Part shown: piece after piece, positions 24,634 to 33,607 of the stretch
Layout: every line of letters starts with the position of its first letter
Position numbering within the stretch: the stretch's first letter is position 1
Origin: Candidatus Kurthia intestinigallinarum
GTDB lineage: Bacteria > Bacillota > Bacilli > Bacillales_A > Planococcaceae
Length of the DNA: 64,000 nucleotides
Reading direction: 5' to 3'
Assembly: GCF_003991225.1 (NCBI RefSeq)
Contig: NZ_JTFC01000029.1
Coordinates: 61,990-125,989, forward strand
Position numbers and translations under genes: made by a program
The notes under the pieces: generated by a model
Database searches by the model: none
What the model was told of the DNA's origin: nothing
What the model saw: the letters and a program-made list of their open reading frames with translations, nothing else

Positions 24634-25422
24634 TTACTGCACATTCGCTATAAGCTCTTCTAACATCTGCTCGGTAAAGGCTGCTCCGCGTGCGTCAAGT
24701 ACACGTACCGGTGACGCATCGCCTAACTTCTCATAAATCTCGCCATGCTGTGGTGAAAAATGCGTATCCGTTAGCTGCATCATTCCTAAATCCATAAAGG
24801 AATCTCCTGCTGCATAGTGGACAGTCGGCTGAATTTTGTCTAGAACATATGTCACTGCCGCCTCCTTAGACAATGTTTTTGGCAGTGCATAAAATTTCTT
24901 ACCATGTAAATACGTCGTCCAGTCTGCTTGTTGGAATTGTTCATGCAGCGCATTGAGGGCATCAATATCTTTTTTCGCTTCATCTATTAGCAGCACGTAA
25001 AATAGTTCATCGACGCCATTAATTTTACGAAACATCTCCATTTCCCAGCATGCCGCAAAGCGCGTACGAAAATCGTCGAAACTCAAACAAGTTGAAACAT
25101 TTTTTGCGACAATTTTTGACCATTCCTCATCTACCTCACCATTACGTAATACAAAGCCACCATTACAAGCGACCGCATAGTGTGGTACTTTTTGTTGAAA
25201 TAATTCAATGCGCGCATACTGTGCAAGCGAGCGCGTCGTCACGGGAATAATATCAATGTTACGTGCAGTCACTTCTTCCATTAACTGCGCCGTTTTATTT
25301 GAAATATAGGAAATCGGCTTGCCATCTAGCTGCTCAATACAGCGCGTTTCTTCAAGCGGAATACCAATTGTACGTTCTGAAAAAATAAAGGTACGATCTA
25401 AATCTGTTGTTAATACATGCAT
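24634..25422 (-). CDS. HAD-family phosphatase of the Ter-associated pathway
   Basis: 262 residues. Motif I LTTDLDRTFIFS (DxDxT variant), motif III-IV region with Lys in KTLSKEAAVTYVLD and HYAAGDSFMDLGMM (GDxxxD). Cof/sucrose-phosphatase-like cap type. It would remove a phosphate from a sugar- or nucleoside-like product of the upstream enzymes. Its ATG overlaps the stop of the StiP-like gene (TAATG). Last gene of the Ter operon; HAD phosphatases are regular members of such clusters. Confidence 0.78.
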   Translation of the reverse strand: MHVLTTDLDRTFIFSERTIGIPLEETRCIEQLDGKPISYISNKTAQLMEEVTARNIDIIPVTTRSLAQYARIELFQQKVPHYAVACNGGFVLRNGEVDEEWSKIVAKNVSTCLSFDDFRTRFAACWEMEMFRKINGVDELFYVLLIDEAKKDIDALNALHEQFQQADWTTYLHGKKFYALPKTLSKEAAVTYVLDKIQPTVHYAAGDSFMDLGMMQLTDTHFSPQHGEIYEKLGDASPVRVLDARGAAFTEQMLEELIANVQ

Positions 25423-26501
25423 TATTCTGTTAGCTCCTTAATCAAACCACAGCAAGAATAGCTCATATCTGTGTATACTTCCACCGGCACACCGCGCTCC
25501 TCAGCCAACATATAAATATGCTGTAGGTCCGCATCATGCGCTGGATTTACGAGAATCTTCCATGGCACACGACGCAGTAGCACACGCGTCGTTTCGCCAA
25601 CACCTGGTTTAATATGATGTGTATTTTGAATATTAAATTTCTTTTGAATGCGTTCTACAGACTGCATGCCAAGCCATGTTACAGGCTCTGTCGTTAAATC
25701 ATCTGGTGTAGTCTCTGAGAAATGCTGTGCAATCGTGGCAATATACAAGTTTGAAACATCTTGGTCTACTAAATGCGCATAATACTTTGCCCCATGAAAA
25801 TCGCCCTCATGAATCCAGTCATCATTTAATACAGTACGACTGACAAGACCCGATACAGTCGAGTTCAAGCAAGCGGAAGGAATTAAAAAGTCATCACGTG
25901 TGCCATACATCGATGAGCAATGCCCAGGGTCCGCAAGCACTGCGAGCGTATCATCTAGCTCAATGCCTTGCTGCTTCAGCCCTTTACAAGCCTCTGTCAA
26001 TTCACGCGTAATCGCGCCCTTACCTGTCCAGCCATCAACAAATTGTAGCTCTGCCTCCGGATGCTGTGCGAGCATATAACGAATCGCCACTTCATCAATG
26101 CCGCGATCACGAACGATTGAAATCGCATAATGTGGTACTGTACGCTTATATTTCTGCTCTAAATAACGTTTAATTAAAATACCAATTGGCGTACCAGCTC
26201 GCGCTAAGCTTACGAGCACTACGCGGTCAATCGATTTATGCGCCACAATCATTTCCGCTACAACCGCGACCGCATCAGCAATACGTTTACTGTACTGTGC
26301 GAGCGTCTTATGGAAAAGTTCAATATATGCCTCACTCGGCTGAAATTCCTTTGGAAGCATTGTCGAATAATGCACCCCTTGCTGAATCAGTTGCTCACGC
26401 GCAAATGTATCTTTTTCTAGCTCAATATCACTTAAATCCTTCAATAAAAAAATAACATCATCAGCACTATAACTCGTTTTCATAAATGTGTTGACCGTCA
26501 T
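25422..26501 (-). CDS. StiP/PRTase-like protein of the Ter-associated pathway
   Basis: 359 residues. The family (once called PRTase_1, now StiP) is known almost only from tellurium-resistance-type operons. Seen here: RVVLVSLARAGTPIGILIKRYL, HYAISIVRDRGID, FVDGWTGKGAITRELTEAC (a phosphoribosyltransferase-like PRPP loop), VLADPGHCSSMYGTRDDFLIPSACLNSTVSGLVSRTV and MSYSCCGLIKELTE at the end. A cysteine-protease or transferase role has been proposed; I cannot choose. It overlaps the preceding gene by 35 nt and is coupled to the HAD gene. Confidence 0.75.
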   Translation of the reverse strand: MTVNTFMKTSYSADDVIFLLKDLSDIELEKDTFAREQLIQQGVHYSTMLPKEFQPSEAYIELFHKTLAQYSKRIADAVAVVAEMIVAHKSIDRVVLVSLARAGTPIGILIKRYLEQKYKRTVPHYAISIVRDRGIDEVAIRYMLAQHPEAELQFVDGWTGKGAITRELTEACKGLKQQGIELDDTLAVLADPGHCSSMYGTRDDFLIPSACLNSTVSGLVSRTVLNDDWIHEGDFHGAKYYAHLVDQDVSNLYIATIAQHFSETTPDDLTTEPVTWLGMQSVERIQKKFNIQNTHHIKPGVGETTRVLLRRVPWKILVNPAHDADLQHIYMLAEERGVPVEVYTDMSYSCCGLIKELTE

Positions 26502-27798
26502 ACTGCAACACCCCTCTCGTTAATTCAACTACTAGTACAGGTACAGATAATTGCGCAATAAGCGTATCTAGTCCTTGCTGGTCCGCAATACGCTCTACTA
26601 CGATGATAATTTGCTCAAAGTTTCCTTTTGACACGCTATATAAGAAGTTTGGTACACCTGCATTCTCAAGGCTTCCAAAACGATATTTTTCATAAATAAC
26701 CGACTGTTCATCTACAAAAATTGGGCTTCGTGTCGTTGATTGTGTATACACGTCCTCACCTAGATTCAGCCCTAACATCATCGGTAAAAACATGCATTCA
26801 CCGGTACCGACAACGAGTGTTTTCCCACGTTTTGGTAATGACCGCTTCGCAAGCTGTGCTAAGAATTGCACGTTTTCCTCTGCTGTTAAACCAAAGCGCC
26901 CTGTTTCGTAGGCATAGCCCTTCGTACAAACTGAACCATCCTCACTCTGACTTGTCAGCGGCAACACTTCGACAAACGCTTTTTCTGAAATTGTTACCTC
27001 CTTCACGTCATAGACAGGCGCTTCTGGTACAACCTCTTCATCGTAAAAGGCACCCTCAACCGCCATTTCCCCAGCCATTAAGGTCACGACATTTAGCGTA
27101 ATGTGATGCTCGTTCGCAAACGTTTCATATGCCGCGCGCTCCGCTTCATTTCGCCAATCTAAAATGGATACGACCGTATAGCGCTTAATATGCGGATAAT
27201 ATGCCGCAAGTTCTGCGATAATATTCAAATTCGTTTTTCCTGTCGACATTTCATCGTCTACAAGTACGATTTGTGCAGCCTCGTCAAAAAAACCCTCCGG
27301 CGCATAGAGACGATGACTTGTCGCATGAGAATGCTCCTCTTCAAAGGCAATTGAAGAGGCGCGCTCCTGAATCTTCTCACGTGTCGTATGGATATACGTG
27401 GCATTAGCTGAAAATGCATTAAAAAAGGCATGTCCAAGCGCTGTTGCGGTCTCCGCAAAGCCAATGACCGCGATTTTTTCAGGAGCTGCCATACGCTGCT
27501 CAGCAAGCGACACGGTTGGTTCATTTGCCTTTAGACCAGCGACTAATTGCTTAGCGGCCGGATGCATTTGACCATATTGTGTTTCTAAAAAGCGACACGC
27601 TAATAAAAAGCCTGTATAAAGTGGTACGAATGGCTTTACATGTAAATGCTTCCCGAGCACCTTTGATACGAATAAAAATTGGCGTTTTTTATTAATGCGT
27701 AGCGCCAAATCAAATAATTGTTTTTCCTCAAACTCATATGGATTGTCGCGAATTGTCGTTGTGACACGTAGCCGCTCGTCAATTGAAAAAGCACCCAT
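26467..27798 (-). CDS. phosphoribosyltransferase plus TRSP domain protein
   Basis: 443 residues. N-terminal orotate-type phosphoribosyltransferase domain (IAVIGFAETATALGHAFFNAF, then the PRPP loop IVLVDDEMSTGKTNLNIIAEL at about 175-195), followed by the TRSP domain (GRFGLTAEENVQFLAQLAK, LVVGTGECMFLPMMLGLNLGEDVYTQSTTRSPI; the TRSP motif itself is visible). Known only from Ter-linked biosynthetic operons, predicted to build a nucleoside-like metabolite. ATG follows GGGGG. Overlaps the next gene by 35 nt. Confidence 0.82.
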   Translation of the reverse strand: MGAFSIDERLRVTTTIRDNPYEFEEKQLFDLALRINKKRQFLFVSKVLGKHLHVKPFVPLYTGFLLACRFLETQYGQMHPAAKQLVAGLKANEPTVSLAEQRMAAPEKIAVIGFAETATALGHAFFNAFSANATYIHTTREKIQERASSIAFEEEHSHATSHRLYAPEGFFDEAAQIVLVDDEMSTGKTNLNIIAELAAYYPHIKRYTVVSILDWRNEAERAAYETFANEHHITLNVVTLMAGEMAVEGAFYDEEVVPEAPVYDVKEVTISEKAFVEVLPLTSQSEDGSVCTKGYAYETGRFGLTAEENVQFLAQLAKRSLPKRGKTLVVGTGECMFLPMMLGLNLGEDVYTQSTTRSPIFVDEQSVIYEKYRFGSLENAGVPNFLYSVSKGNFEQIIIVVERIADQQGLDTLIAQLSVPVLVVELTRGVLQYDGQHIYENEL

Positions 27799-27809
27799 TT
27801 TATAGCCCC

Positions 27810-28928
27810 CTACATTAAATCAAGATGTGTTTTTTGTGGTAGTAAGACACCATACATTTCTGCCTGGCGTACAATTCGTGTTGCCCAGTAATGATGGGGC
27901 TTCATTTCATTCATTTTATTGCCATACGTACTTTTTAATACGCCTGCATCCTCAGCATGATCAAGAATGGCTAGTGCATCGGCATAGTCCTCCTGTGATA
28001 CCGCATAATAGGCATTTACAAATTGAACATGCGTTGGATGAATGACGGTTTTCCCTTGGAAGCCATTCAATTTATCAAGCTCACATTCTTTTTGCAGACC
28101 TTGCAGTGCCGGTGTCAGCGTCTTCGTTGCGACAGGGCCATCCTGCAATGTTGTTGGTGAATCAAAATATTCCCATACCGCACCAGAGATAATAAAGCCA
28201 TCCTCTTGGCGCCCAAAAATATTTAAAATATCCGTTAGCCCATCCCGTAATACTAAGACGTCATACAGACTTTGATGGCGCTTGCGGCGAATGCCATAAA
28301 CCCCTAAGAAATCCGTTGCGCCAATACGCACGTTTAAAATCATTTCTCGGTGTTCATGTAATAATTCATGTAAATTTTTTAGCTGTGCAAGACGATTTTC
28401 CTTATACAATAAATTCGCTGTTTCTAGTACAGGCATCGCATACAATTGGTAGCCCTTCGCCCGTTCACGTTTTAACACATGCAAATAAGCCGCTCCGTTT
28501 TCAAGTTCAAACTTTGGCATGACATAACCTGTCAAAAGATGCTGGACGGGGCGCAATTTCGTCACTACCTCTTCAAGATGCTTCGGTGTTCGTGCGCGCA
28601 CAAATAATAACGGCAGTTCATCTTCTGTCAGCTGGTTTGTTGCTAAAAAACGGTCGATTTCTAATAATGTTGCATACGTATTTTCAAGTGCTAGCGCCAC
28701 ATCATGATCGGCGACAGCATCCTCTAAATCGATGATGAGCGTCGTCAGCTGTGGAAACTTTTTCGTACGCACATCCTCAGAAATTTGTGTGCGTGTTCCT
28801 GGTGTATACATTGCAGCGCCTAAACCAAGAGCTAAATCCTCTTTGTTAGTGTGCTTTGTAAAAGGCTTCGGCAGTTTCGATAAAATCATCGTTAGTTGTT
28901 GCTCTGATAAATGATTGTGAAATCGCAT
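27810..28928 (-). CDS. HpcH/HpaI-CitE-like C-C bond lyase of the Ter cluster
   Basis: 372 residues, TIM-barrel lyase. TLIIDLEDAVADHDVALALEN is the CitE-like metal-binding segment, MPKFELENG and LNVRIGATDFLGVYGIRRKRHQSLYDV are further family segments, and FQGKTVIHPTHVQFVNAYYAVS is the typical closing motif. Found with TRSP-PRTase and StiP genes in Ter operons. ATG follows AAGGAGG, directly after a hairpin terminator, so its transcription may depend on read-through from terDDC. Confidence 0.82.
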   Translation of the reverse strand: MRFHNHLSEQQLTMILSKLPKPFTKHTNKEDLALGLGAAMYTPGTRTQISEDVRTKKFPQLTTLIIDLEDAVADHDVALALENTYATLLEIDRFLATNQLTEDELPLLFVRARTPKHLEEVVTKLRPVQHLLTGYVMPKFELENGAAYLHVLKRERAKGYQLYAMPVLETANLLYKENRLAQLKNLHELLHEHREMILNVRIGATDFLGVYGIRRKRHQSLYDVLVLRDGLTDILNIFGRQEDGFIISGAVWEYFDSPTTLQDGPVATKTLTPALQGLQKECELDKLNGFQGKTVIHPTHVQFVNAYYAVSQEDYADALAILDHAEDAGVLKSTYGNKMNEMKPHHYWATRIVRQAEMYGVLLPQKTHLDLM

Positions 28929-28950
28929 ATGTAACGCCTCCTTAATAAAA

Positions 28951-28977
28951 GGGGCTGTTTTTCATTCGAACAGCCCC
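28951..28977 (-). terminator. terminator or attenuator between terC and the biosynthetic arm
   Basis: GGGGCTGTT/AACAGCCCC 9-bp stem with a 9-nt loop; on the minus strand it is followed by TTTTATTAAGGAGG, that is, a short T run merging into the SD of the lyase gene. This splits the Ter operon into a terDDC part and an enzyme part. Confidence 0.7.
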
Positions 28978-29060
28978 CCCTTCATTTGAAATCATCGTTT
29001 CTTGAAATATCTTTTTTTAATTATACGGTGAGTATAATCTTCAAATCAAATTTGTGCTGT

Positions 29061-29098
29061 AAAAAGAAAAGAAGGCACCCCTTCTAAGAAGTACCTTC
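29061..29098 (-). terminator. terminator at the end of terC
   Basis: GAAGGTAC/GTGCCTTC stem (one G-T pair) at 29071-29078 and 29091-29098, followed on the minus strand by TTTTCTTTTT. The right arm lies in the last codons of terC. Confidence 0.7.
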
Positions 29099-29836
29099 CC
29101 TTTTTTTATTTATTTTATGCACAACAAAGGTTGCGGCGAATGCAATTACTAAAATCGCAAAGAATACATAATGCGAAATATGAATACCGAAGACGCCAAG
29201 GAGCATTTTTAATGCGATAATGAAAATCAACACAAAGGCTGTCGTTTCAAGCTCTGGTACCCGGTCAATTAAATTGACGAACACGCCGGCAATGGTACGC
29301 ATCATTAAGATACCAAGCATTCCACCAATTAATAGCACCCATACCTCACTTGAAATCGCAAATGCTGCTAGAATAGAATCCACAGAGAACGCGATGTCCA
29401 TTAACTCAACAGCTACAACCGTTCCCCAAAACATCCCAAACATCTTAACAAGCAGTCCCTTTTTATTGAATTCTTTCGCCTCATCATCGCCTGAGCCTTT
29501 TTTGCGGAAATAATCAATACTAATCCACATTAAATATGCGGCACCTAGCACTTTGATAAACCAGAACTTCACAAGGTAGACGCCGATTCCGATAAAAATG
29601 AAGCGGAAAATATAGGCACCTAGTAAACCATATAACAATGCTTTTTTTCGTTGTTTTTCTGGTAAATGCTTGACGAGAACAGCTAACACCAATGCATTAT
29701 CGGCTGATAAAAGGCCTTCCAGTACAACAAGTGATAAAATTAAGCCCCAGTTGACTGGATTGGATAAAACCTCTACCCAGTGATCCCAATCAAAAAATAA
29801 CGCGTAGGTAGATAAAATTTGATTAATAATTTCCAT
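29084..29836 (-). CDS. terC: TerC family integral membrane protein
   Basis: 250 residues, seven to eight hydrophobic helices. Conserved acidic membrane motifs are present: LEGLLSADNALVLAVLV and VAVELMDIAFSVDSILAAFAIS (paired Asp/Glu within helices, thought to bind metal). TerC proteins are linked to tellurite resistance, Mn2+ efflux or metalation of exported enzymes. Lies 15 bp after terD; the SD before ATG 29836 is poor, so it may be translated by coupling. Confidence 0.88.
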   Translation of the reverse strand: MEIINQILSTYALFFDWDHWVEVLSNPVNWGLILSLVVLEGLLSADNALVLAVLVKHLPEKQRKKALLYGLLGAYIFRFIFIGIGVYLVKFWFIKVLGAAYLMWISIDYFRKKGSGDDEAKEFNKKGLLVKMFGMFWGTVVAVELMDIAFSVDSILAAFAISSEVWVLLIGGMLGILMMRTIAGVFVNLIDRVPELETTAFVLIFIIALKMLLGVFGIHISHYVFFAILVIAFAATFVVHKINKKREGTS

Positions 29837-29850
29837 AGAGGGCTACCGGA

Positions 29851-30429
29851 TTAAACAGATAAGCCGTATGCATTTACTAATGCACCTAAGCCACCTTGGA
29901 AGCCTGCGCCTACTGCATTAAATTTCCAGTCACTATTATGACGATATAGCTCACAGAATACGACTGCTGTTTCGATTGAGAAATCTTCTCCTAAGTCAAA
30001 GCGTAAGATTTCTTGTCCTGTATTTTCGTCTACAAGACGTGCAAACGCATTAGATACTTGACCGAAGTTTTGATTACGTACTTCCGCATCATGAATCGTT
30101 ACCGTAAAGGCGATTTTATCGACATCCGCTGGTACAGCTGATAGATCGACAGTGATTTGCTCATCATCGCCATCCCCTTCACCTGTACGGTTGTCCCCTG
30201 TATGGCGAACAGAACCATCTGTACTTTGTAGATTGTTATAGAAAATAAAATCTAAATCTTGGCGGCATTTGCCTGCACTATTTAATAAGAAGGCTGAAGC
30301 ATCTAAATCATAATCTTGCCCGCCATCATAGTTTTTAATATCCCATCCTAAACCAATAATAATTTTACTTAACGTTGGATTGTCTTTCGTTAAATCAATA
30401 CGTTGCCCTTTACTTAGTTGAATTGCCAT
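29851..30429 (-). CDS. terD: TerD domain protein
   Basis: 192 residues. [30 protein letters not shown] is the classic TerD opening; [26 protein letters not shown] and [14 protein letters not shown] provide the Asp-rich Ca2+-binding loops. Known role: stress protein, cytosolic, tied to TerC at the membrane. ATG 30429 lies after GGAGG; an upstream in-frame ATG at 30444 has no SD. Confidence 0.9.
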   Translation of the reverse strand: MAIQLSKGQRIDLTKDNPTLSKIIIGLGWDIKNYDGGQDYDLDASAFLLNSAGKCRQDLDFIFYNNLQSTDGSVRHTGDNRTGEGDGDDEQITVDLSAVPADVDKIAFTVTIHDAEVRNQNFGQVSNAFARLVDENTGQEILRFDLGEDFSIETAVVFCELYRHNSDWKFNAVGAGFQGGLGALVNAYGLSV

Positions 30430-30454
30430 GAGAAATTCCTCCATTATAAGTATA

Positions 30455-31072
30455 TTATTTGCTACCTGCTTGCCACTTCATACCAAAGCTATATGCTTTG
30501 TCAAGGTTTTGATGACTATCAAAATACTCAACAAGTCGTTTGACACTAAAGGTTTCATTGTTGACGTTTTCAATCATCGCAATGGCACACATGCGCTTGT
30601 CTTTACTATGCTCATCAAGACGCACCACAATATCCTGCCCGCCCGGATAGCTGAGTGTGACGACACCATCTGCCTCGGTCCAATTTGTCACACCTTCATA
30701 AATAAACGTGTAGACTAAAATACGTTTAATCCTTGCCACCTGTAAGCCGTTGATACGCAGATTTTCACCTGCAGAAACCGCACCTGTACGATCATCTCCG
30801 TCTAACTGAATAAACGGCTTTTGCTCGTACGCACCAAAGGCATTGCCAAGCGCCTGTACACAGCCTTTTTCACCTGATGTTAATTCGACTAAACAACCTA
30901 AGTCGAGGTCAATACCTTGATTGCCACCAAACAGTGACTTCAAAAATCCACCTGACTTGCCAGTTTGCTGGTTCCAATTCAAGTTAACGGTAATCGGACC
31001 AAGCTCCTGCTTTTTGTCGAGATTAATCGACTGCCCTTTTTTCGTCAACTCAATTTTATCTAAATTAACCAT
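30455..31072 (-). CDS. TerD-family stress protein (YceC/TerA-like)
   Basis: 205 residues. [29 protein letters not shown] opens the TerD fold; [11 protein letters not shown] and [18 protein letters not shown] hold the metal-binding acidic loop, but the Asp pattern is thinner than in the next TerD. First gene of the operon, so likely the promoter-proximal stress gene. ATG follows AAGGGGG with a 6-nt gap. Confidence 0.85.
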   Translation of the reverse strand: MVNLDKIELTKKGQSINLDKKQELGPITVNLNWNQQTGKSGGFLKSLFGGNQGIDLDLGCLVELTSGEKGCVQALGNAFGAYEQKPFIQLDGDDRTGAVSAGENLRINGLQVARIKRILVYTFIYEGVTNWTEADGVVTLSYPGGQDIVVRLDEHSKDKRMCAIAMIENVNNETFSVKRLVEYFDSHQNLDKAYSFGMKWQAGSK

Positions 31073-31141
31073 GCAGAACCCCCTTTATATGAAGTTACTT
31101 CTATTTTACAGTAACTACCAACTGAAATTCTACCCTAAAGG

Positions 31142-31945
31142 CTAAGATTGCTGCGATTTATACGCAGCAATCTCCTGCTTTGTCCAATGATGACGTTTAA
31201 ACTGCCGCCATTGTTCCAAATCAAAGTGAATACGAAACATCAAAAACTGCTGAAATGTATCATGCCCTTTTAGTTGGTTGCAATAAAGACAAGAAGCTAC
31301 ATAGTTACTTTCATGGTCTGGCCCACCAAAAGCGCGCGGCACAATATGGTCAATGCTCTCTGCCTGTTCACCACAGTAGGCACATGAAACACCGTATAAA
31401 TGAGGTGGCACAGAGAAGCTTTCCTCTTCTGATATCTCTTCAACAGGCGCTACTGCCGCTTCTGTTTGTGTCATCTGCTCAATCAGCCCCATGTCAAGAT
31501 GCCAGGACGCAAGAAACTGAGCTAAAAATGCCTTTTCTTCATTTGAAGGAGTCGTTCGCATAAGCGCCACCCCTTCTACCTCATACCATGTTAAAACACG
31601 CATTGGCTCGTCAACATATGCCGCAAGCGCTGTATTATCTGGCTTTTTAAACTGCTCACAAAATTCTTGAAAGCTATCACGCGCCGTATCTTCATAAAGA
31701 AGCACAAGAAACGGCAGCATTTTCCGCTGAATCGTCTTTGAAATACGTGGCTGTAACTCCGGTTGCTCTACTAATGTTAGGAGTGCAAAATAAAGACCCG
31801 TCACATGCGCAGTCGGAATCGACGGCTTTGCGAGGAGCTTTTCGATACGACATGCTGCACAGAGCTTACTCCCGAAATAAGGTGTAGTTGCATCAAGCCA
31901 CGATAACGGTCGATTTTCGCGCGCGCAATTTGCACATTTTCTCAT
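31142..31945 (-). CDS. HNH endonuclease domain protein with N-terminal zinc finger
   Basis: 267 residues. N-terminal Cys pairs (CANCARENR...LCAACR, residues 4-36) look like a zinc ribbon. C-terminal HNH domain about 195-245: CAYCGEQAESIDHIVPRAFGGPDHESNYVASCLYCNQLKGHDT with both CxxC pairs, the DH pair and Asn. Probable nuclease; target unknown. Starts 4 nt past the end of the previous gene with SD GAGGAG. Not a phage or restriction context. Confidence 0.82.
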   Translation of the reverse strand: MRKCANCARENRPLSWLDATTPYFGSKLCAACRIEKLLAKPSIPTAHVTGLYFALLTLVEQPELQPRISKTIQRKMLPFLVLLYEDTARDSFQEFCEQFKKPDNTALAAYVDEPMRVLTWYEVEGVALMRTTPSNEEKAFLAQFLASWHLDMGLIEQMTQTEAAVAPVEEISEEESFSVPPHLYGVSCAYCGEQAESIDHIVPRAFGGPDHESNYVASCLYCNQLKGHDTFQQFLMFRIHFDLEQWRQFKRHHWTKQEIAAYKSQQS

Positions 31946-31949
31946 TGAA

Positions 31950-32624
31950 TCACTCCTCTAGTTTATAGAATTTAAAGGCTTCAAGAGGCGGTACTTGTTT
32001 TGGGAAGAACTCTGTATCATGATACTGCAGCGGTAGCGTTTCAAAATCAAACGTATCGTCCACACAGCTAATATAGACGTCATATGCCTCGTCATCACTT
32101 GGTACGAAGCATTTTCGACTTTCACCATACTGCAGTGCCTCTCCAATACTTTTATGTAATCGCTCAAGCGCAGCTCCATTCCCAACAATGTATGCATCGT
32201 CATGCCACTGACTTTGCCCATAGAGATGTAAACAATCTGGTCGCGCATCCGTCATTTCCTTATCAAGTGCTGCTAAATGCGTATCAATCCGAGTTATGAT
32301 TCCTTGAGGCGTCGTTTCATCTATAAATAGCTCTTCGGAAAACCCAAGCGTTAAAAAAGGCTTTGGTGCATAACGGATTAGCTTTTCCTTCAGCGGTCCT
32401 TCTTGTACAAATAGAAATAATTCATTTAACTGTTCATTCATATAGACATACAGATGAGTGGACTGATTCCCTTTTGTGAAATGTAACTGTTTCAAACAAG
32501 AGGCTAGTTCTCGCTCTTCTCCAATTGTAAAGCCCTTTGGAATCAGCTTTAGCTGGTCAAAATAGCGAACCATTTTGATTGTTGTCGGAAATGAGTGCGA
32601 GCAATAATAATATAAATTTGTCAT
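31950..32624 (-). CDS. conserved unknown protein between LysR and HNH genes
   Basis: 224 residues, no signal or membrane segment. It begins MTNLYYYCSHSFPTTIKMVRYFDQLKLIPKGF; no catalytic motif is recognised. ATG 32624 follows AAAGGAG with an 8-nt gap, and the start overlaps the LysR stop region (2 nt gap), so it is coupled. Operon with the LysR and HNH genes. Confidence 0.65.
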   Translation of the reverse strand: MTNLYYYCSHSFPTTIKMVRYFDQLKLIPKGFTIGEERELASCLKQLHFTKGNQSTHLYVYMNEQLNELFLFVQEGPLKEKLIRYAPKPFLTLGFSEELFIDETTPQGIITRIDTHLAALDKEMTDARPDCLHLYGQSQWHDDAYIVGNGAALERLHKSIGEALQYGESRKCFVPSDDEAYDVYISCVDDTFDFETLPLQYHDTEFFPKQVPPLEAFKFYKLEE

Positions 32625-32626
32625 CG

Positions 32627-33508
32627 TTATTCTCCTTTCATCATCTGCTTCAAGCACGTATTAAATGGATGCTCTGCTACATCCTCATTGCGTGTACAAA
32701 TATACAAGCTTTGCTGAATGGCTGGGCAATCAATCAAAACGCGTGCGAGCTTTTGCTGCGCAAGTCGCTCCTCTATGCTAATAAGCGGCGCAAGTGTCAT
32801 CCCAAGTCCGGCCTCTACAACGCGAATAGACTCTTCTACTCCTTGAATTTCCACAAAAGCTGGTGGTAGCTTTTTATTATTTGCCGCAAAAACACTTTCT
32901 AATAATGTTCGTGTAGAGCTTCCCTTTTCACGATAGACAAAGGGCTCAGCACAGATTGCTTCTAGTGATACCTTTTGATTGGCTAGCGGGTGGCTCGGAT
33001 GCACGATGAAAATAAAATCGAGATCGCGCACATGCTCAAATCGTAGCTCATCGTCTTTAACCTGCTGCTGTACAACATAGCCAAAATCAACCTCATGCCG
33101 CAAAATCCGCTCCTTCACAGACTGCACATTGCCGAGCGAGAGCTCAAATTTCGTTGTCGGATACTGTTTTTGATACATCGCCATCACATGTGGCAGTACA
33201 TAATTCGTGGAAATATATGAAGCAGCCACTTTAATCGTCTGTTGCCCCGCTAAGAAAGTATGAAATTTTTGCTCAATCATCTGCTCATGCTTAAATAACG
33301 AGTCCCCGTGCTCGTATAAATACGCGCCCGCTTCCGTTAATTGAATGCCTCGACCTCTTCCTTCAACGAGTGCCGTATCTAGCTCCTGCTCGAGCTTTCG
33401 AAGCTGCATCGTTACAGCCGGCTGCGTCAAATTAAGTTTTTCAGCGGCCGCTGTCACACTACCACAGGACGCCACTGCTGTGAAAATTTTAAATGCATGT
33501 AAATTCAT
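32627..33508 (-). CDS. LysR family transcriptional regulator
   Basis: 293 residues. N-terminal winged HTH (FKIFTAVASCGSVTAAAEKLNLTQPAVTMQLRKLEQELDTALVEGRGRGIQLTEAG, residues 5-60), then the LysR effector domain. Similar to the CysL/CbbR branch. It is divergent from the TSUP exporter gene 100 bp away, the common arrangement in which a LysR protein controls its neighbour; sulfite or a related sulfur compound is a likely effector. Confidence 0.88.
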   Translation of the reverse strand: MNLHAFKIFTAVASCGSVTAAAEKLNLTQPAVTMQLRKLEQELDTALVEGRGRGIQLTEAGAYLYEHGDSLFKHEQMIEQKFHTFLAGQQTIKVAASYISTNYVLPHVMAMYQKQYPTTKFELSLGNVQSVKERILRHEVDFGYVVQQQVKDDELRFEHVRDLDFIFIVHPSHPLANQKVSLEAICAEPFVYREKGSSTRTLLESVFAANNKKLPPAFVEIQGVEESIRVVEAGLGMTLAPLISIEERLAQQKLARVLIDCPAIQQSLYICTRNEDVAEHPFNTCLKQMMKGE

Positions 33509-33607
33509 TTAGCCCTCCATTTATCAATTTAATTTATAAATTATCGATAACTATCTATTAGATTTATAAGTAGTATAGCATTACGATAATTGTAAGAGGT
33601 GACAGTT
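33509..33607. promoter_or_regulatory. divergent LysR/TSUP promoter region
   Basis: Rich in dyad sequences: AATTTATAAATT (33529-33540) and TTATCGATAA (33541-33550), plus TTATCGATAAC...ATTACGATAATTG. These fit LysR-type T-N11-A boxes, but the exact operator is not determined. Confidence 0.45.

Noticed and set aside
26721..27101. Open frame opposite the PRTase-TRSP gene
   Set aside because: Antisense shadow with His/Arg-rich composition; the minus-strand gene is clearly real.
32579..32869. 96-codon frame opposite the start of the LysR operon
   Set aside because: Antisense shadow across two genes, no SD.
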